Shown here in pieces: positions 11,685-23,593 of a stretch of DNA of 64,000 nt. Origin of the DNA: Hyperoodon ampullatus (lineage: Eukaryota > Chordata > Mammalia > Artiodactyla > Ziphiidae); the NCBI GenBank assembly GCA_949752795.1, contig OX457074.1, positions 8,135,527 to 8,199,526 on the forward strand, given 5' to 3'. The notes beneath the pieces are model-generated. The model was not told the DNA's origin. It saw only the letters and a list, made by a program, of their open reading frames with translations, and searched no databases. How positions within the stretch are numbered: the first letter of the stretch is position 1; the number at the start of each line of letters is the position of its first letter. A program made the position numbers and the translations under genes.

Positions 11685-11901
11685 AAAAGTTACCCATTTA
11701 AGTATACAATTCAACTTTTTTTTTAGTAAATTTACCAATTTGTACAACCATCACATAATCCAATTTTAAAACATTTTCGTCACCCAATAAAATGCCCATT
11801 TACAGTTAATTCCCATTACCACCCTCACAAATGGCTTTTTAAAATATTGAATAATTATTTTTTTCTGTTGTAAAATGTCACAAACTCTTTTTTTCTTCTT
11901 T

Positions 11902-11905
<4 letters not shown>

Positions 11906-11935
<30 letters not shown>

Positions 11936-12044
11936 GCCGCGTGGAGCAGCATACAGGATCTTAGTTCCCCGACCAGGGATCGAACCCATGTCCCCTTGCA
12001 GTGGAAGCACAGAGTCTTAACCACGGGACCGCCAGGGAGGTCCC
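11906..12044 (-). mobile_element. Short CHR-1-like tRNA SINE
   Basis: Poly(T), TTGGCCGCGTGGAGCAGC, then GATCGAACCCATG and ACCGCCAGGGAGGTCCC. This is an older, simpler form lacking the long CHR-2 body. Confidence 0.8.
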
Positions 12045-12198
12045 AAAAATCACAAACTCTTAATGTAGAGGGAGATTAGAGAAGTACAAAGAAGAAAATA
12101 AAATCACTCCTAAGTGCATAATTCAATGAGAACAATTATTAGTAATTGGGTAAATGCTTTTCTAATCTTTTTCCTATGTTCATATTTTTTCAAGAAAT

Positions 12199-12516
12199 GG
12201 GCTTCCCTGATGGCGCAGTTGTTAAGAATCCACCTGCCAATGTAGGGCACATGAGTTCGAGAAGATCCCATATGCCGCCAAGCAACTAAGCCCGTGTGCC
12301 ACAACTACTGAGCCTGCCCTCTAGAGCCCGCGAGCCACAACTACTGAAGCCCGTGCGCCTAGAGCCCGTGCTCTGCAACAAGAGAAGCCACCACAATGAG
12401 AAGCCTGCGCACCGCAGTGAAGAGTAGCCCCCGCTCGCCACAACTACAGAAAGCCTGCGCGCAGCAACGAAGAGCCAACGCAGCCAAAAATAAATAAATA
12501 AAGTAAATAAATAAAT
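12199..12516 (+). mobile_element. CHR-2-type SINE
   Basis: Forward element GGGCTTCCCTGATGGCGCAG to an AATAAATAAAGTAAATAAAT tail, with a small internal deletion in the tRNA-like part. Confidence 0.9.
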
Positions 12517-12556
12517 TCAAAAAAAAGAAAAATTATATCACACAATATACAATATC

Positions 12557-12768
12557 TTTTTTTTTTTTTTTTTTTTGTGGTACGCGGGCCTCTCACTGTT
12601 GTGGCCTCTCCCGTTGCGGAGCACAGGCTCCGGATGCGCAGGCTCAGCAACCATGGCTCACGGGCCCAGCCGCTCCGCGGCATATGGGATCCTCCCAGAC
12701 CGGGGCACGAACCCGTATCCCCTGCATCGGCAGGCGGACTCTCAACCACTGCGCCACCAGGGAGGCCC
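12557..12768 (-). mobile_element. Young short-type cetacean SINE
   Basis: Poly(T) then GTGGTACGCGGGCCTCTCAC, ending GCCACCAGGGAGGCCC. The duplicated target is ACAATATCTT on both sides. Confidence 0.94.
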
Positions 12769-12850
12769 TACAATATCTTACTATCTAATTTTTTTATGTA
12801 ATACATCATGAAAATATTCCCATGGCGTCAAATCTTCTTCCACAACATCA

Positions 12851-13057
12851 TTTTTTTTTTTTTTTTTGGTACGCGGGCCTCTCACTGTTGTGGCCTCTCC
12901 CATTGCGGAGCACAGGCTCCGGATGCGCAGGCTCAGTGGCCATGGCTCACGGGCCCAGCCGCTCCGCGGCATGTGGGATCTTCCCGGACCGGGGCACGAA
13001 CCCGTGTCCCCTGCATCGGCAGGCGGACTCTCAACCACTGCGCCACCAGGGAAGCCC
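12851..13057 (-). mobile_element. Young short-type cetacean SINE
   Basis: Nearly identical to the copy 80 bp to its left. The duplicated target is CAACATCATTTTT. Confidence 0.94.
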
Positions 13058-14049
13058 CGCAACATCATTTTTAAAGGTTGCACAGCATTCCATTGTGTTG
13101 TTTTACCAGTTTCTTTATTCAATCCTTTTTTGATGGAAATTTGGGTTGTTTCAAATTTTTCACCATTTTAAATAATGCTGTGATGCACCTTCTTGTAGCT
13201 AAATCCTTGCACACGTCAGTTTTTATTTTCTTAGGATAAATTCTTAGAGGTAGAGCTGTTTTGTCAAAGGGTCTACACATTTTTAAGGTGTTTGATGATT
13301 TATTTCCGACCCTGTAAGGGACACCACCGTGGGACCAAGTTGTCCAAGCCCAGGTGACATTCAGCCCAAGAGAAGAAGGCTGATTGATGCTGGGTGGTGG
13401 GGTTCAGGCTGGGGGTTGGGGGAACAGGTAGAGGAGGGCAGATGAGAGAATCTACCAGGTTCTGAAGATTGTCAGGTACTGGGGAGACACTATGTGGGAC
13501 CTCCCTGGAAACCAGAGGAATGTTGCTGCCCCTGCCCCATCCCCTCCTGACCACCAGCCACAGGTGCTCCAGGCAGCAAGCTTCACCAACTCCTTCCCTG
13601 CTGACCCCTGTGGGTCTTGATGCTCCAGGCAAGCTGGATGTCGGCTCGCAGAGACCCAGCCGGCTGCAGCCTGCCCTGAGCCCCGCCCACCCCCACGGTT
13701 CGGAGAGAGTCAGCCTCCCGTCCAAAGCCAGACCTTGGCGCCCCACCAGGTGTCCAGCCTCCTTGCCCCCACCTCCTCCCAACCTTGGAAGAAGACCGTC
13801 CACGAGAGGCTTGGGGGAGGTGGGTGTTGGACTGGATCTTGTGATGATTCACATGCCACCGGAGGGGAGAAAGGGGCTGGAGGATGAATGGATTGCAAAC
13901 CAAAGGGAGGGGCCAAGGAGATGAGCTTTAGTGCCTTGATCCGCCCGCGTCAGTCTCTTCAACATCTGCAGTGCGTGGGGTTGAGCGATCCCACCGGGGG
14001 GTTGGGGGGTAGGACTGGGAGGCTGGCTGACGTTAGCTTCCCGCCTGCT

Positions 14050-14250
14050 GGGTCGGCCAGAGCGGTTCATGAATGACTCACCTCATTGTCAGGCTGATTC
14101 ACTGCTCGCCTGGGGACTTGCGGGGGGTGGAAGGGGGAGCTGGCTGGGGGGAGGCGGTAGCAGCCCCCTCTGTACGTCTCACACGCGCGCACACGCGCAT
14201 ACACGCGCGGGCGGGGCTCCAGCGGGTCTATTTCCCTGCTGGGGTCGGGA
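14050..14250. promoter_or_regulatory. GC-rich block with AP-1 motif and minus-strand donor
   Basis: Contains a perfect AP-1 motif TGACTCA (14074-14080), a CG-rich alternating tract (about 14180-14215) and, on the minus strand, a near-consensus splice donor (AATGAG then GTGAGTCATT, exon end 14082). This could be a distal alternative first exon of HDAC5 or an enhancer. No direct evidence of transcription. Confidence 0.25.
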
Positions 14251-14924
14251 CACGATGGATGGGTTTCCATGATAAGAGGGAGGGGGAAGCACATCACTTG
14301 GTCATTGGAGAATAAGTTTGAGGTTTCTGTCAATAGTCTACCTGTGACTATTTACATTTAAATTAATTAAAATTAAATCCACTTAAAGCTTCAGTTCCTC
14401 AGTCTCACCAGCCACACTTTAAGTGTTCAATAGCCACATGTGCTCTTATTAATAGCTACTCTATTGGACAAGGCAGAAAGTTCTATGCGACAGTGCTGGT
14501 CTACACAGCCTTCACACACATAATGCCACACAAACAGACCAGCCCTTCCCCCACTCCCATACACTCAGACCCCCACCCTCGTAGGTAGCACACAACACAC
14601 ACTTAATTCCACACACATTCCACACACTCATTCAACATGCAACACCCACCCACCAACACAGCCACGCAAAGCTCTCAGTGTGTGTACACACTTCCAGTGT
14701 ATGCCACTGTCCATACCAAGACAAACGTAAACACATAAACGCACATCATCACCCTGAATTGCATACAACTGTTCATATGATCAAAATACAAATTAGGAAG
14801 AAATGCATTTGCAAATATGCTGAAATAGATACAAACTCAAGCCATGTGGTTCCCATAACAAATCTCAGCACAGGTTTGCAAACTGAAGTAAGGGGGGAAG
14901 GGAACCCACATTGTTTAACCCCTG

Positions 14925-15110
14925 CCAATGTGCCAGGCATGGAGTTAGCCATTTCAATGCATTAATTCCTTTAATCTCACAGCAACCCTGTGAGGAAGAT
15001 GCATTATTCCATTTTCATAGAGGGGACAACTAAGGTTCAGAGAGGGAAAGCAACTTAGTCAAGGTCACACAGGCAGTTAGCAGCAGGGTCAAATATGAAC
15101 CAACATTTGC
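14925..15110 (+). mobile_element. MIR-like SINE fragment
   Basis: CTCACAGCAACCCTGTGAGG, CATTTTCATAGAGGGGACA and GTCAAGGTCACACAGGCAG are typical MIR core phrases. Confidence 0.7.
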
Positions 15111-15144
15111 CTAACTCCATAGGCAGTGCGGCATGCTGTCTCCA

Positions 15145-15200
15145 AACACACACACATACACACACACACACACATACACACACACCACACCACACACACA
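15145..15200. repeat. (CA)n microsatellite, interrupted
   Basis: ACACACA runs broken by TA and CCA units. Confidence 0.85.
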
Positions 15201-15324
15201 AATACAGGTGTTCTCTCTCTTGTGTCTAAGAAGCTGAGGCTCCTCTTCCAGTAAGTACAGGTACTATACAGGGAAATGAGCATGGAGTTACCTAGACTCC
15301 TTTGCACGCCCTTCTGACAAAGGG

Positions 15325-15960
15325 CATTAGGTCCATTCAACAAACGCTTACTGAGTGTCTTCTGTGTGCCAGGTCCTATGCCAAGTGCTGGCTCACAAAA
15401 GTGAAACCCTATGGTCAATTGCCCTGAAAGAGTTCAAAGGCCAGCAGGGAGGTGTCAGGGAAATTTGAAGGCAATACAGGGCATACAAGGGACCTAAGCT
15501 ATCATGGAGGTAGCGCCCAAGTGCAGAGAACCAAGAAGGAAACCTGGGTCTGCCTGGGGCAGTCAAGGAAGGCTTCTTGGGGGAGGCAGCATGTGACATG
15601 AGGCATGAAGAATGAGTGGGGTGGAGAGGGATTGGTATTGATTGGGATATTGGATGAGAGATGAGATAGGGCAGGGAATCAGATGCCAGGGCATTGCAGT
15701 CCCTGGGGGTTTTATATGTCATCCTCAGGTGACTGGGAGAGATTGAAGAATTTTTACGGTGGAAAAATAGTATGCCATTTGCATGTTCAAAGAGTGGGCA
15801 GAAAGGAGGAGAGCTTGGACTAGGGAGACCATGCAGGAGGCTATGGTGATAGTCCAGGCAGGAGATGGTGAGGTCTGATGTAGAGTGTAAGGCATCCAGA
15901 CAAGATAAGGGATGGAGGGAGATGAGGGGTTAGGGTGTATCCTGGTCCTGAGACAGTGCA
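15325..15960 (+). mobile_element. Old L2-like LINE fragment
   Basis: Phrases such as ACTGAGTGTCTTCTGTGTGC, GGAAGGCTTCTTGGGGGAGG and ATGTGACATGAGGCATGAAG resemble L2 3' regions. Subfamily not determinable by eye. Confidence 0.4.
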
Positions 15961-16133
15961 AGGCAAAGCCTTCTCACCCATGAAAATGTAATAAAAGCCA
16001 TGATTTTCTTTCAGAACAAGGCATATGTGCATAGGCACATGATGTTTTGGGCAATTATAAGGGATTCATATTCCCTGAATCCCCAGGTTAAGAACCTAGT
16101 TCGTTGGAATTCTAAAAGGCAAAACAACATAGT

Positions 16134-16404
16134 GGGGACTTCCCTGGTGGTCCAGTGGTAAAGAATCCGCCTTCCAGTGCAGGGGATGCGGGTTCATCTC
16201 TGGTCGGGGAAATAAGATCCCACATGCCTCAGGGCAACTTGGCCCACGCACTGCAACTACTGAGCCCGTGTGCTCTAGAGCCTGTGGGTCACAACTAGAG
16301 AGAAGCCCCTGCGCGGCAACAAAAGATTGCACATGCTGCAGCAAAGATCCCGCATGCTGCAACTAAGATCCAGTGCAGCCAAACAAATAAATAAAAATAA
16401 AATC
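16134..16404 (+). mobile_element. CHR-type SINE (first of a tandem pair)
   Basis: GGGGACTTCCCTGGTGGTCC head and an AAATAAATAAAAATAAAA tail. A second SINE begins immediately after the tail. Confidence 0.9.
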
Positions 16405-16405
16405 A

Positions 16406-16770
16406 GGGGCTTCCCTGATGGAGCAGTGGTTAAGAATCCACCTGCCAATGCAGGGGACACGGGTTCCAGCCCTGGTCCAGGAAGATCCTACATGCTGCGG
16501 AGCAACTAAGCCCGTGTGCCACAACTACTGAGCCTGCACTCTAGAGCCCATGAGCCACAACTACTGAGCCCACATGCCACGACTACTGAAGTCCACGCGC
16601 CGAGACCCCATGCTCCACAACAAGAGAAGCCACTGCAATGAGAAGCCCGCACACCACAACGAAGAGTAGCCCCCGCTCGCCACAACTAGAGAAAGCCCGC
16701 GGGCAGCAACGAAGACCCAACGCAGCCAAAAATAAATTAATTAAAATAAACAAATAAATAAAATAAAATT
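16406..16770 (+). mobile_element. CHR-2-type SINE (second of a tandem pair)
   Basis: Full-length forward copy starting in the A-rich tail of the previous element, a favoured landing site for L1-mobilised SINEs. Confidence 0.92.
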
Positions 16771-17450
16771 GGAAGATGGAAATTACGGTGTGAGTAGGAG
16801 TTGATATTATTCCTTTTGGCTTTTTGGGCTCTGTGGTGTCCCTTCAACTGGAGCTGACAGAGCCCAGATCCACAGGGAGCTCTGTAACTGGGTCTCTAGG
16901 ACTATCGACAGTTGGGCACAGGGTGAGCTGTGCCTGGGATTCCTGGGAGGAGAGGGAGTCTGTAAATGGGAGGGTTGGGGTTTTGTCCTCTAGCTCAGAA
17001 GCACAGAGACCTTGAAGGAATTCCTAACTTGAATGAGAATTAGAGGTCCAGGTTTCCTCTCTCATCACCATTCTGGCCTCCATTCTGACATATGACAGGT
17101 TAGTTGGTCCACATGGAGTAATGATGGAAGCCATAGGCTGCCCAGAGGTCAGGCCAGACCAAGCAGGATACCCTAGGGAAGATCCATGGCTGGTTCAGAT
17201 CAGATTGTTAAGAACTCGAGTCAGCTACCTTCCTCCTGCCTTCTGAGTCGTCAAAACTATGCAACCCTTGTGTTTCTGACTATCTCTCTTGTGACAAGCA
17301 AAAAGGGAAACTGAGGTTGGGCTGAATCAGTAACCACAGTAGGCTTTAGTGGTAAGAGCTGGCCTTCCCAGATCTCTGGGCCCCTGCCCATCTGTCTGCA
17401 CAGCTCTCCTGGACTCTATCTTTTGATCTGTATCTCCCTGACTTGTTCAT

Positions 17451-17585
17451 ATTTTATTTATTTATTTTATATATTTTTTGGCCACAGCGCGGCTTGTGGG
17501 ATCTTAGCTCCCGAACCAGGGACTGAACCCATGCCCATGGCAGTGAAAGCACATAGTCCTAACCACTGGACCGCCAGGGAATTCC
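17451..17585 (-). mobile_element. Short CHR-1-like SINE with 17-bp TSD
   Basis: TTTATTTATTTAT tail, GGCCACAGCGCGGCTTG, ending GACCGCCAGGGAATTCC. The target duplication CTCCCTGACTTGTTCAT is perfect at 17434-17450 and 17586-17602. Confidence 0.93.
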
Positions 17586-17813
17586 CTCCCTGACTTGTTC
17601 ATGAACTTGAGAGCACAAGGAGTCATTCATTTCTTTATCTCCAGTGTCAAGCACTGTGCCTGTTAAATAGTAGTCACCGTGTCATTCATTCAATAACTCT
17701 ATGGGTCATTGTTCTAAGTGCTGGGATACAAAGTTGAACAAGCCAGACAAGGTCCCTACCCTCATGGTGCTCATACTCTAGTGAGGAAGACAGACAGTAA
17801 AGATGTAAATAAT

Positions 17814-18062
17814 GGGACTTCCCTGGTGGTCCAGTGGTTAAGAATCTGCCCTGCAATGCACGGGACGCCGGTTCTATCCCTGGTTGGGGAATTAAGATCC
17901 CACATGCCACGGGGCAACTAAGCTTGTGCACGGCAACTACTGAGCCTGCGCCACAACTAGAGAGAGAAGCCCGTGCGACGCAATGAAGAGCCCATTGCAC
18001 CACAACGAAAGATCCCGGGTGCCGCAACTAAGACCCAGTTCAGCCAAAAATGAATAAATAAG
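17814..18062 (+). mobile_element. CHR-type SINE, outer member of nested pair
   Basis: GGGACTTCCCTGGTGGTCCA head. AAAGATGTAAA occurs before this element and again after the next one, so both SINEs lie inside one original target duplication. The surrounding sequence is L2-like. Confidence 0.9.
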
Positions 18063-18069
18063 TATTTTG

Positions 18070-18294
18070 GGGCTTCCCTGGTGGCGCAGTGGTGGAGAGT
18101 CCACCTGCCGATGCAGGGGATGCGGGTTCGTGCCCCGGTCCAGGAAGATCCCACATGCCGCGGAGCGGCTGGGCCCTTGAGCCATGGCCGCTGAGCCTGC
18201 GCGTCCGGAGCCTGTGCTCCGCAACGGGAGAGACCACAGCAGTGAGAGGCCCAAGTACCGCAAAAATAAATAAATAAATAAATAAATATTTTTT
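18070..18294 (+). mobile_element. Young short-type SINE nested in older SINE tail
   Basis: GGGCTTCCCTGGTGGCGCAG to GCCCAAGTACCGCAAAAATA, placed in the AATAAATAAGTATTTT tail of the older element. Confidence 0.92.
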
Positions 18295-18480
18295 AAAAGA
18301 TGTAAACCATGACAATTATAAATAATGAAAAATGCAATGAAGGAAATTAAGCGTTGTGATGGGGGGAGGGATGTTACTTGAGAGATAAGGTGACAAGGAA
18401 GATCTGAGATCTAAGCTGAAACATGAAGGATGAAAAGAGCCCGACGGAGAATACCTTGCTTAATATACGCGTGGCAAGAA

Positions 18481-18525
18481 TAGATGGATGGACGGATGGA
18501 GAGATGAACAGACAGACAAACCAAC
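18481..18525. repeat. (GATG/GACG)n-like short tandem repeat
   Basis: Imperfect GATGGATGGACGGATGG run followed by ACAGACAGACAAACC. Confidence 0.6.
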
Positions 18526-18639
18526 AGGGTAGATTCTGGTGTGAATGAGAGTCACGCTGTAGTACTCAGTCCCTAGTATGCTTAACACAAGAGAGGAGGG
18601 TGGGCAGGATGGGATGCAATGGGCCCCAAATTCCCAACC

Positions 18640-19110
18640 TTGCTCTCACCTGAGAGCGCATTGAACAAGCGGATTGGGCCCTAGGGGCCGCTGGGGGGCG
18701 ACCGAGAGCTCATCCGTTTCCCTGTAAGGCCGGGGCGGAAGACTGCGGTGAAGGGCCTTTGTGTCGGCGGGATAGAAATAGACCTGCCCCTTTAAGAGGG
18801 CGGAGACGCTGAGTGGCGGCGGCTTCGAAAGCGGCCTAGGACGCCAGCGGTCAGCTTCCCGACCACCCACCTTCGGCCGCCATCTGGGTTGCAAAGACGC
18901 CTCTCTCCGAGCTCGCACCAGAGACTCTGTCGCCCGGACTCTGACACTGCCACCTTGGCCCCGGTGACCCCTAGAGTCGGGAGACTACCGGCCGTCGCCA
19001 TGGTAATGGCCTGCATGGGACCACCCGGCCGCCCGGTCTCCAGGCCGCAAGGACCTGCCTTCCGGGTTCCAGCCCCTCCCCCGTGCGAGCTTCAGGGCCG
19101 GGTTAGGGTT
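18640..19110 (+). promoter_or_regulatory. HROB: HROB CpG-island promoter
   Basis: CpG-rich block around exon 1. It has an inverted CCAAT box (GGATTGGGCC, about 18670) and a TTCGAA core (18824-18829) that matches a variant of the cell-cycle CHR element. No TATA box. Together these suit an S/G2-expressed repair gene, but the CHR reading is an inference. Confidence 0.65.
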
Positions 19111-22100
19111 TAGGGGAGAGCTTGGTGGGGTCGGGAGGCCTGGGCCCTAGTCAGGACTCGACATGGACACGCTCGGACCCCCAGGGAAGGTCTCTCCACT
19201 CACCTCCCTCTGGGCCTCAGTTTCCTGCCTCTTGCTTTCCTTTTTTTTTAATTTATTTATTTATTTTTGGCTGTGTTGGGTCTTCATTGCTGCGCGGGCT
19301 TATCTCTAGTTGCATCCAGCGGGGGCTACTCTGTGTTGCGGTGAGCAAGCTTCTTATTGCGGTGGCTTCTCTTGTTGAGGAGCACAGGCTCTAGGCGCGC
19401 AGGCTTCAGTAGTTGCTCCACAGCATGTGGCATCTTCCCGGACCAGGGCTCGAACCCATATCCCCTGCATTGGCAGGCGGATTCTTAACCACTGCGCCAC
19501 CAGGGAAGCCCCCACTTCATCTTGGAGGACTCCTGTTCATCCTTCCCGGTGTGCTCAAACGTCACGCTTCTTGGGCCCTCCTTCTCCCCCTAACCCTTCC
19601 AGTCTGATCCTTGACGTTCCGGGATAGGTCTCCCTAACTATAGCTCTTGCTGCTCTGGCGTCTGAGTTTAGGCACAGCCCTTGACTCTAGGAGTGACACA
19701 CTTTGTTTTTTGTTTTTTTTTTTTGCGGTACGCGGGCCTCTCACCGCCGTGGCCTCTCCCTCTGCGGAGCACAGGCTCCGGATGCGCAGGCCCAGCGGCC
19801 ACGGCCCACGGGTCCAGCCGCTCCGCGGCATGCGGGATCCTCCCGGACCAGGGCACGAACCCGCGCCCCCTGCATCGGCAGGCGGACTCCCAACCACTGC
19901 ACCACCAGGGAAGCCCAGAGTGACACACTTTTAATGTTGACCACAGCAGCCCTGCTGCCCAGAAAGAAGGAACTGAACTGTGGACTGGGAGGCACCCCAC
20001 CCTTCTGGGACCCTAGCTTTTGGGTGTTGGATTAGATAAAAACCACTGGCTTGACTTTCAGAATCAAGGCCACTAGGCTGGGCATGCTTGGATTTATGGG
20101 AGTGTCCCTTATGTTTGACAAAGTTTCCAAACGCCAAACTTTTGGGATGTTGCAAAATCCTTAGGCCCACTGCACAGTGCTGGGTCTAAAGAATGACCAG
20201 GCTCCCGTGGGCAGTCTTCTCTTTGCTTCCTCCCTCTTATTACAAGATTATGCAGGGCTTCCCTGATGGTGCAGTGGTTAGGAATCCGCCTGCCAATGCA
20301 GAGGACACAGGTTCGAGCCCTGGTCTGGTAAGATCTCACGTGCCGCGGAGCAACTAAGCCCGCGTGCCACAACTACTGGAGCCCGCGTGCCTAGAGCCCG
20401 CGCTCCGCAACAAGAGAAGCCACCACAATGAGAAACCCGCGCACTGCAACGAAGAGTAGCCCCTGCTCGCCACAACTGGAGAAAGCCCATGCACAGCAAT
20501 GAAGACCCAACACAGCCAAAAAAAAAAAAAAAAAGATTAATGCAAATGGACCTGAGTGAATTATTTTACAAGAAAGGATTCTAAGTCATCTAAGTCTTTA
20601 AGTAAATCCCATCTCTTCTCTCCTCATCCCTTATTCCTCCCCCCAACACTAGCAGAAAAACAAACAGAAAACAGTAAACCTGATGGTCTTGTTAGAATTG
20701 GGAAAAAGCAGAGAGAGGACAGAATGTACTTGCAAACGGTATTTCTCCTCCAACGTCAACTGCTTTGTTTTCCTTTCAGGCATGCAGTCTGCAGAAGCTG
20801 TTTGCTGTGGAAGAGGAGTTTGAAGATGAGGTAAGGAAGTGTTGGTGAACAGAGATGGCAGAGAAGGTCTTAAGATGTCAACACCCAGGCCCAGAACCCA
20901 AGTTTCCTTTTACTTGGCATGTATATCTTTTTTTGTCTGTGAGAGGCTGAGAAATGATGAGAAATGTAAACAACCCACTTAACTGTCTTAGAAACAAATG
21001 AAAAACCAGAAAGATGAGCTGCTTAATTGTCATACCTTTAAATTATAAGGGCCCTTGCCTGGAAGCTGTGTCACGTGGATGATTGGATTCACCTTCACGA
21101 TGACATACTTTTTTTTTATATAAATTTGTTTATTTATTCATTTATTTTTTGGCTGCGTTGGGTCTTTGTTGCTGCAGGCGGGCTTTCTCTAGTTGCAGCG
21201 AACGGGGGCTGCTCTTTGTTGGGGTGTGTGGGCTTCTCATTGCGGTTGCTTCTCTTTGTTGTGGAGCACAGGCTCTAGGCATGCGGGCTCAGTAGTGGTG
21301 GCTCGCGGGCTCTAGAGCGCAGGCTCAGTAGTTGTGGCACCTGGGCTTAGTTGCTCCGCTGCATGTGGGATCTTCCTGGACCAGGGCTCGAACCCGTGTC
21401 CCCTGCATTGGCAGGCGGATTCTTAACCACTGAGCCACCAGGGAAGCCCCACGATGACGTACTTGATGTGGGAAGAAAGTTTAGGGAGAGTCAGAGACAG
21501 CACAGTTACTGGACAGCCGGAGGCGCGGGGTCACCAACTGGCTACCTGAGCCAGGGCAAAGTACTGCATTCTGTGGCCTTCCATTTTCTCTCCTATGACA
21601 TGATGGCTGTTCTTCTGCCATAAACATTCTTCCCTTCCCCCTCTCTCCTCAGAAGATGACACGTTAGGCTAGATCTGAAGCTGGCATGTTAGAATCACCT
21701 CTGCCGAGGCCCTACCACACACCAGTTACATCAGAATTTCTGGGAATGGGCCCAGGCAGGGGTATTTCTAATCTCTGGGTGCAGCCAGAGACCACTGAAG
21801 TAGTGATCTGCACAGCTGTCTTCCCACTCAAATCTAACAGATATAGTTTCATCTAGGAGGCCCAAAATTGCTATCTCAAATCCTTTTCAGAAAGAAACAG
21901 GATTTAAGTGAGTAAATCTCCAAAAGGTAAATTAAATTGCTTAAGAATACAGCACCAGGGACTTCCCTGGGGGTGCAGTGGTTAAGAACCCACCTGCCAA
22001 TGCAGGGGACACGGGTTCCATCCCTGGTCCAGGAAGATCCCACATGCCGCAGAGCAACTAAGCCCATGCGCCACAACTACTGAGCCTGCTCTCTGGAGCC

Positions 22101-23550
22101 CACGAGCCACAACTACTGAGCCTGCGTGCCACAAATACTGAAGCCCACGTGCCTAAAGCCCGAGCTCCGCAACAAGAGAAACCACTGCAATGAGAAGCCC
22201 GCGCACTGCAACGAAGAGTAGCCCCTGCTCAATGCAACCAGAGAAAGCCCGTGTGCAGCAACGAAGACCCAATGCAGCCAAATAAATAAATAAATAAAAA
22301 AGAAAGAATACAACAACAGCAGCCAGGATGGCCTCCTGACTCCAGTCTAATGTACATGGAAGCTATTAAACTACATTTATAGAATAGAGTCGCTCTAGTT
22401 TATCAGTGACAAGCCATTCAAATCTACTTTTTTGTCTCCCAGTGATTTGCTTTAAAAACCACGTTTAGAATTTGTCCGGCTGCCTAATTGGTGCCTAGTG
22501 AGATGGTGAATGCTGCACCAGGGACCCTTCTGGCAGCCACAGCCCCACGCTTCCCTTCCTTTGAGGCTTTTGGAACCCGAGGTTTGAAGGGAAAAACAGA
22601 CCTTCCTCAGACCTCTTAAAATTCCATCTCTGGCTTGTCTCATTCATTGAGGCCCCAAGACATAGTGACAAAGGCACTTATGGGTTCCAGTCCTGGTTCT
22701 GTGAAGTTACTTAACCTCTCTGAGTCTCCGTTTCTGTATCCATAAAACAGGGACAATAACAGTACCTATTCATAGGGTCATCATGAGAACTCATGGAGAG
22801 AATTCTGGTAAAATGTTTACATGGTACCTGGCACCGAGTGAGGTTTTTCAAATGTTAGTTGTTTTGTTATCACTTGGGGACTTGATTTTTGTTTTTACAG
22901 ATAATTCAAAACTGCCAGCTTTGTCAAGGAGATGTGCGTCCTTGTCTTTGTCTTTCAGCTTCGGAGATGTGTAATTACGGGCTGAAAAAAATGACCCTCC
23001 TGGGTCTTACCAGGTCATGGTAGGACTGCTAGGCTAGTAATGGAATTAAGAGTGAAGAACTCTGACAGCTCAAGTTTCTGTTCCATGACCAGTCCCTTTC
23101 CCCCTTCCCAAGACAGATGACATCATGTCTGAGAGTGAGCTCTCCAGCGGAAAAGGGCTCCATCAACTCCCAGGGTCATCAGGATTTTATTGCTGCTGTA
23201 ATTACAATATTATTATTACTAAGTCCTAAGGTAGTCCTGTTAAGAGTATGCTACTCTCCTGATAATACACGAAGCAAGAAAGATCCTTTCTCTAGCCTGG
23301 ACAGTCCAGTGCAGCAGCGGGGGGTGGGGATGGAGGGGGCCTTCCTGTCAGTTAAATCAGCAGTTCTGACACCTTCGGAGCAGGTCTGTTGCTCTTGAAG
23401 GTGTCAATCTCACCTTGCTTCCCAACCGGAATCCATACTTAATTTACCTTGCCTGAAAAGCTATATTTAACTTCTGTCTATTTTGCAGGCTCCAAGGACT
23501 CTCTGGCTTACTGAAGACTAAGCATGTGCGTGTGCGTGCGTGTGTGCGTG

Positions 23551-23593
<43 letters not shown>

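Larger units (their letters stand above)
11690..13300 (-). mobile_element. Old L1 (L1M-type) split by four SINEs
   Basis: The stretches between the SINEs (11690-11900, 12046-12197, 12775-12850, 13058-13300) carry L1M-like reverse-strand text such as GATAAATTCTTAGAGGTAGA and GTCAAAGGGTCTACACATTT. They appear to be one old element interrupted by later insertions. Confidence 0.5.
3840..18640. other. Intergenic spacer HDAC5-HROB
   Basis: No protein-coding gene recognised. The span holds at least ten CHR-type SINEs, old L1 pieces (about 4540-5000, 11690-12197, 13060-13300), MIR/L2-like fragments, short tandem repeats and unique sequence. Two places look more than inert: a 24-bp tandem duplication at 4014-4061, and a GC-rich block around 13.6-14.25 kb with an AP-1 motif and a strong minus-strand splice donor. 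Confidence 0.7.
19003..20779 (+). other. HROB: HROB intron 1
   Basis: Begins GTAATG directly after the start codon and ends TTTCAG. It holds three SINEs, listed separately. Its first 100 bp are still CpG-rich. Confidence 0.9.

Noticed and set aside
12575..13133. Several overlapping 70-113-codon frames with PxxAxxAHGPSRSAACGI-like text, repeated across the window
   Set aside because: Six-frame translations of the short-type SINE. The same peptides recur wherever that SINE occurs.
23526..23592. Regular short repeat considered as a CRISPR-like array
   Set aside because: A plain TG microsatellite without spacers, in a mammalian genome.
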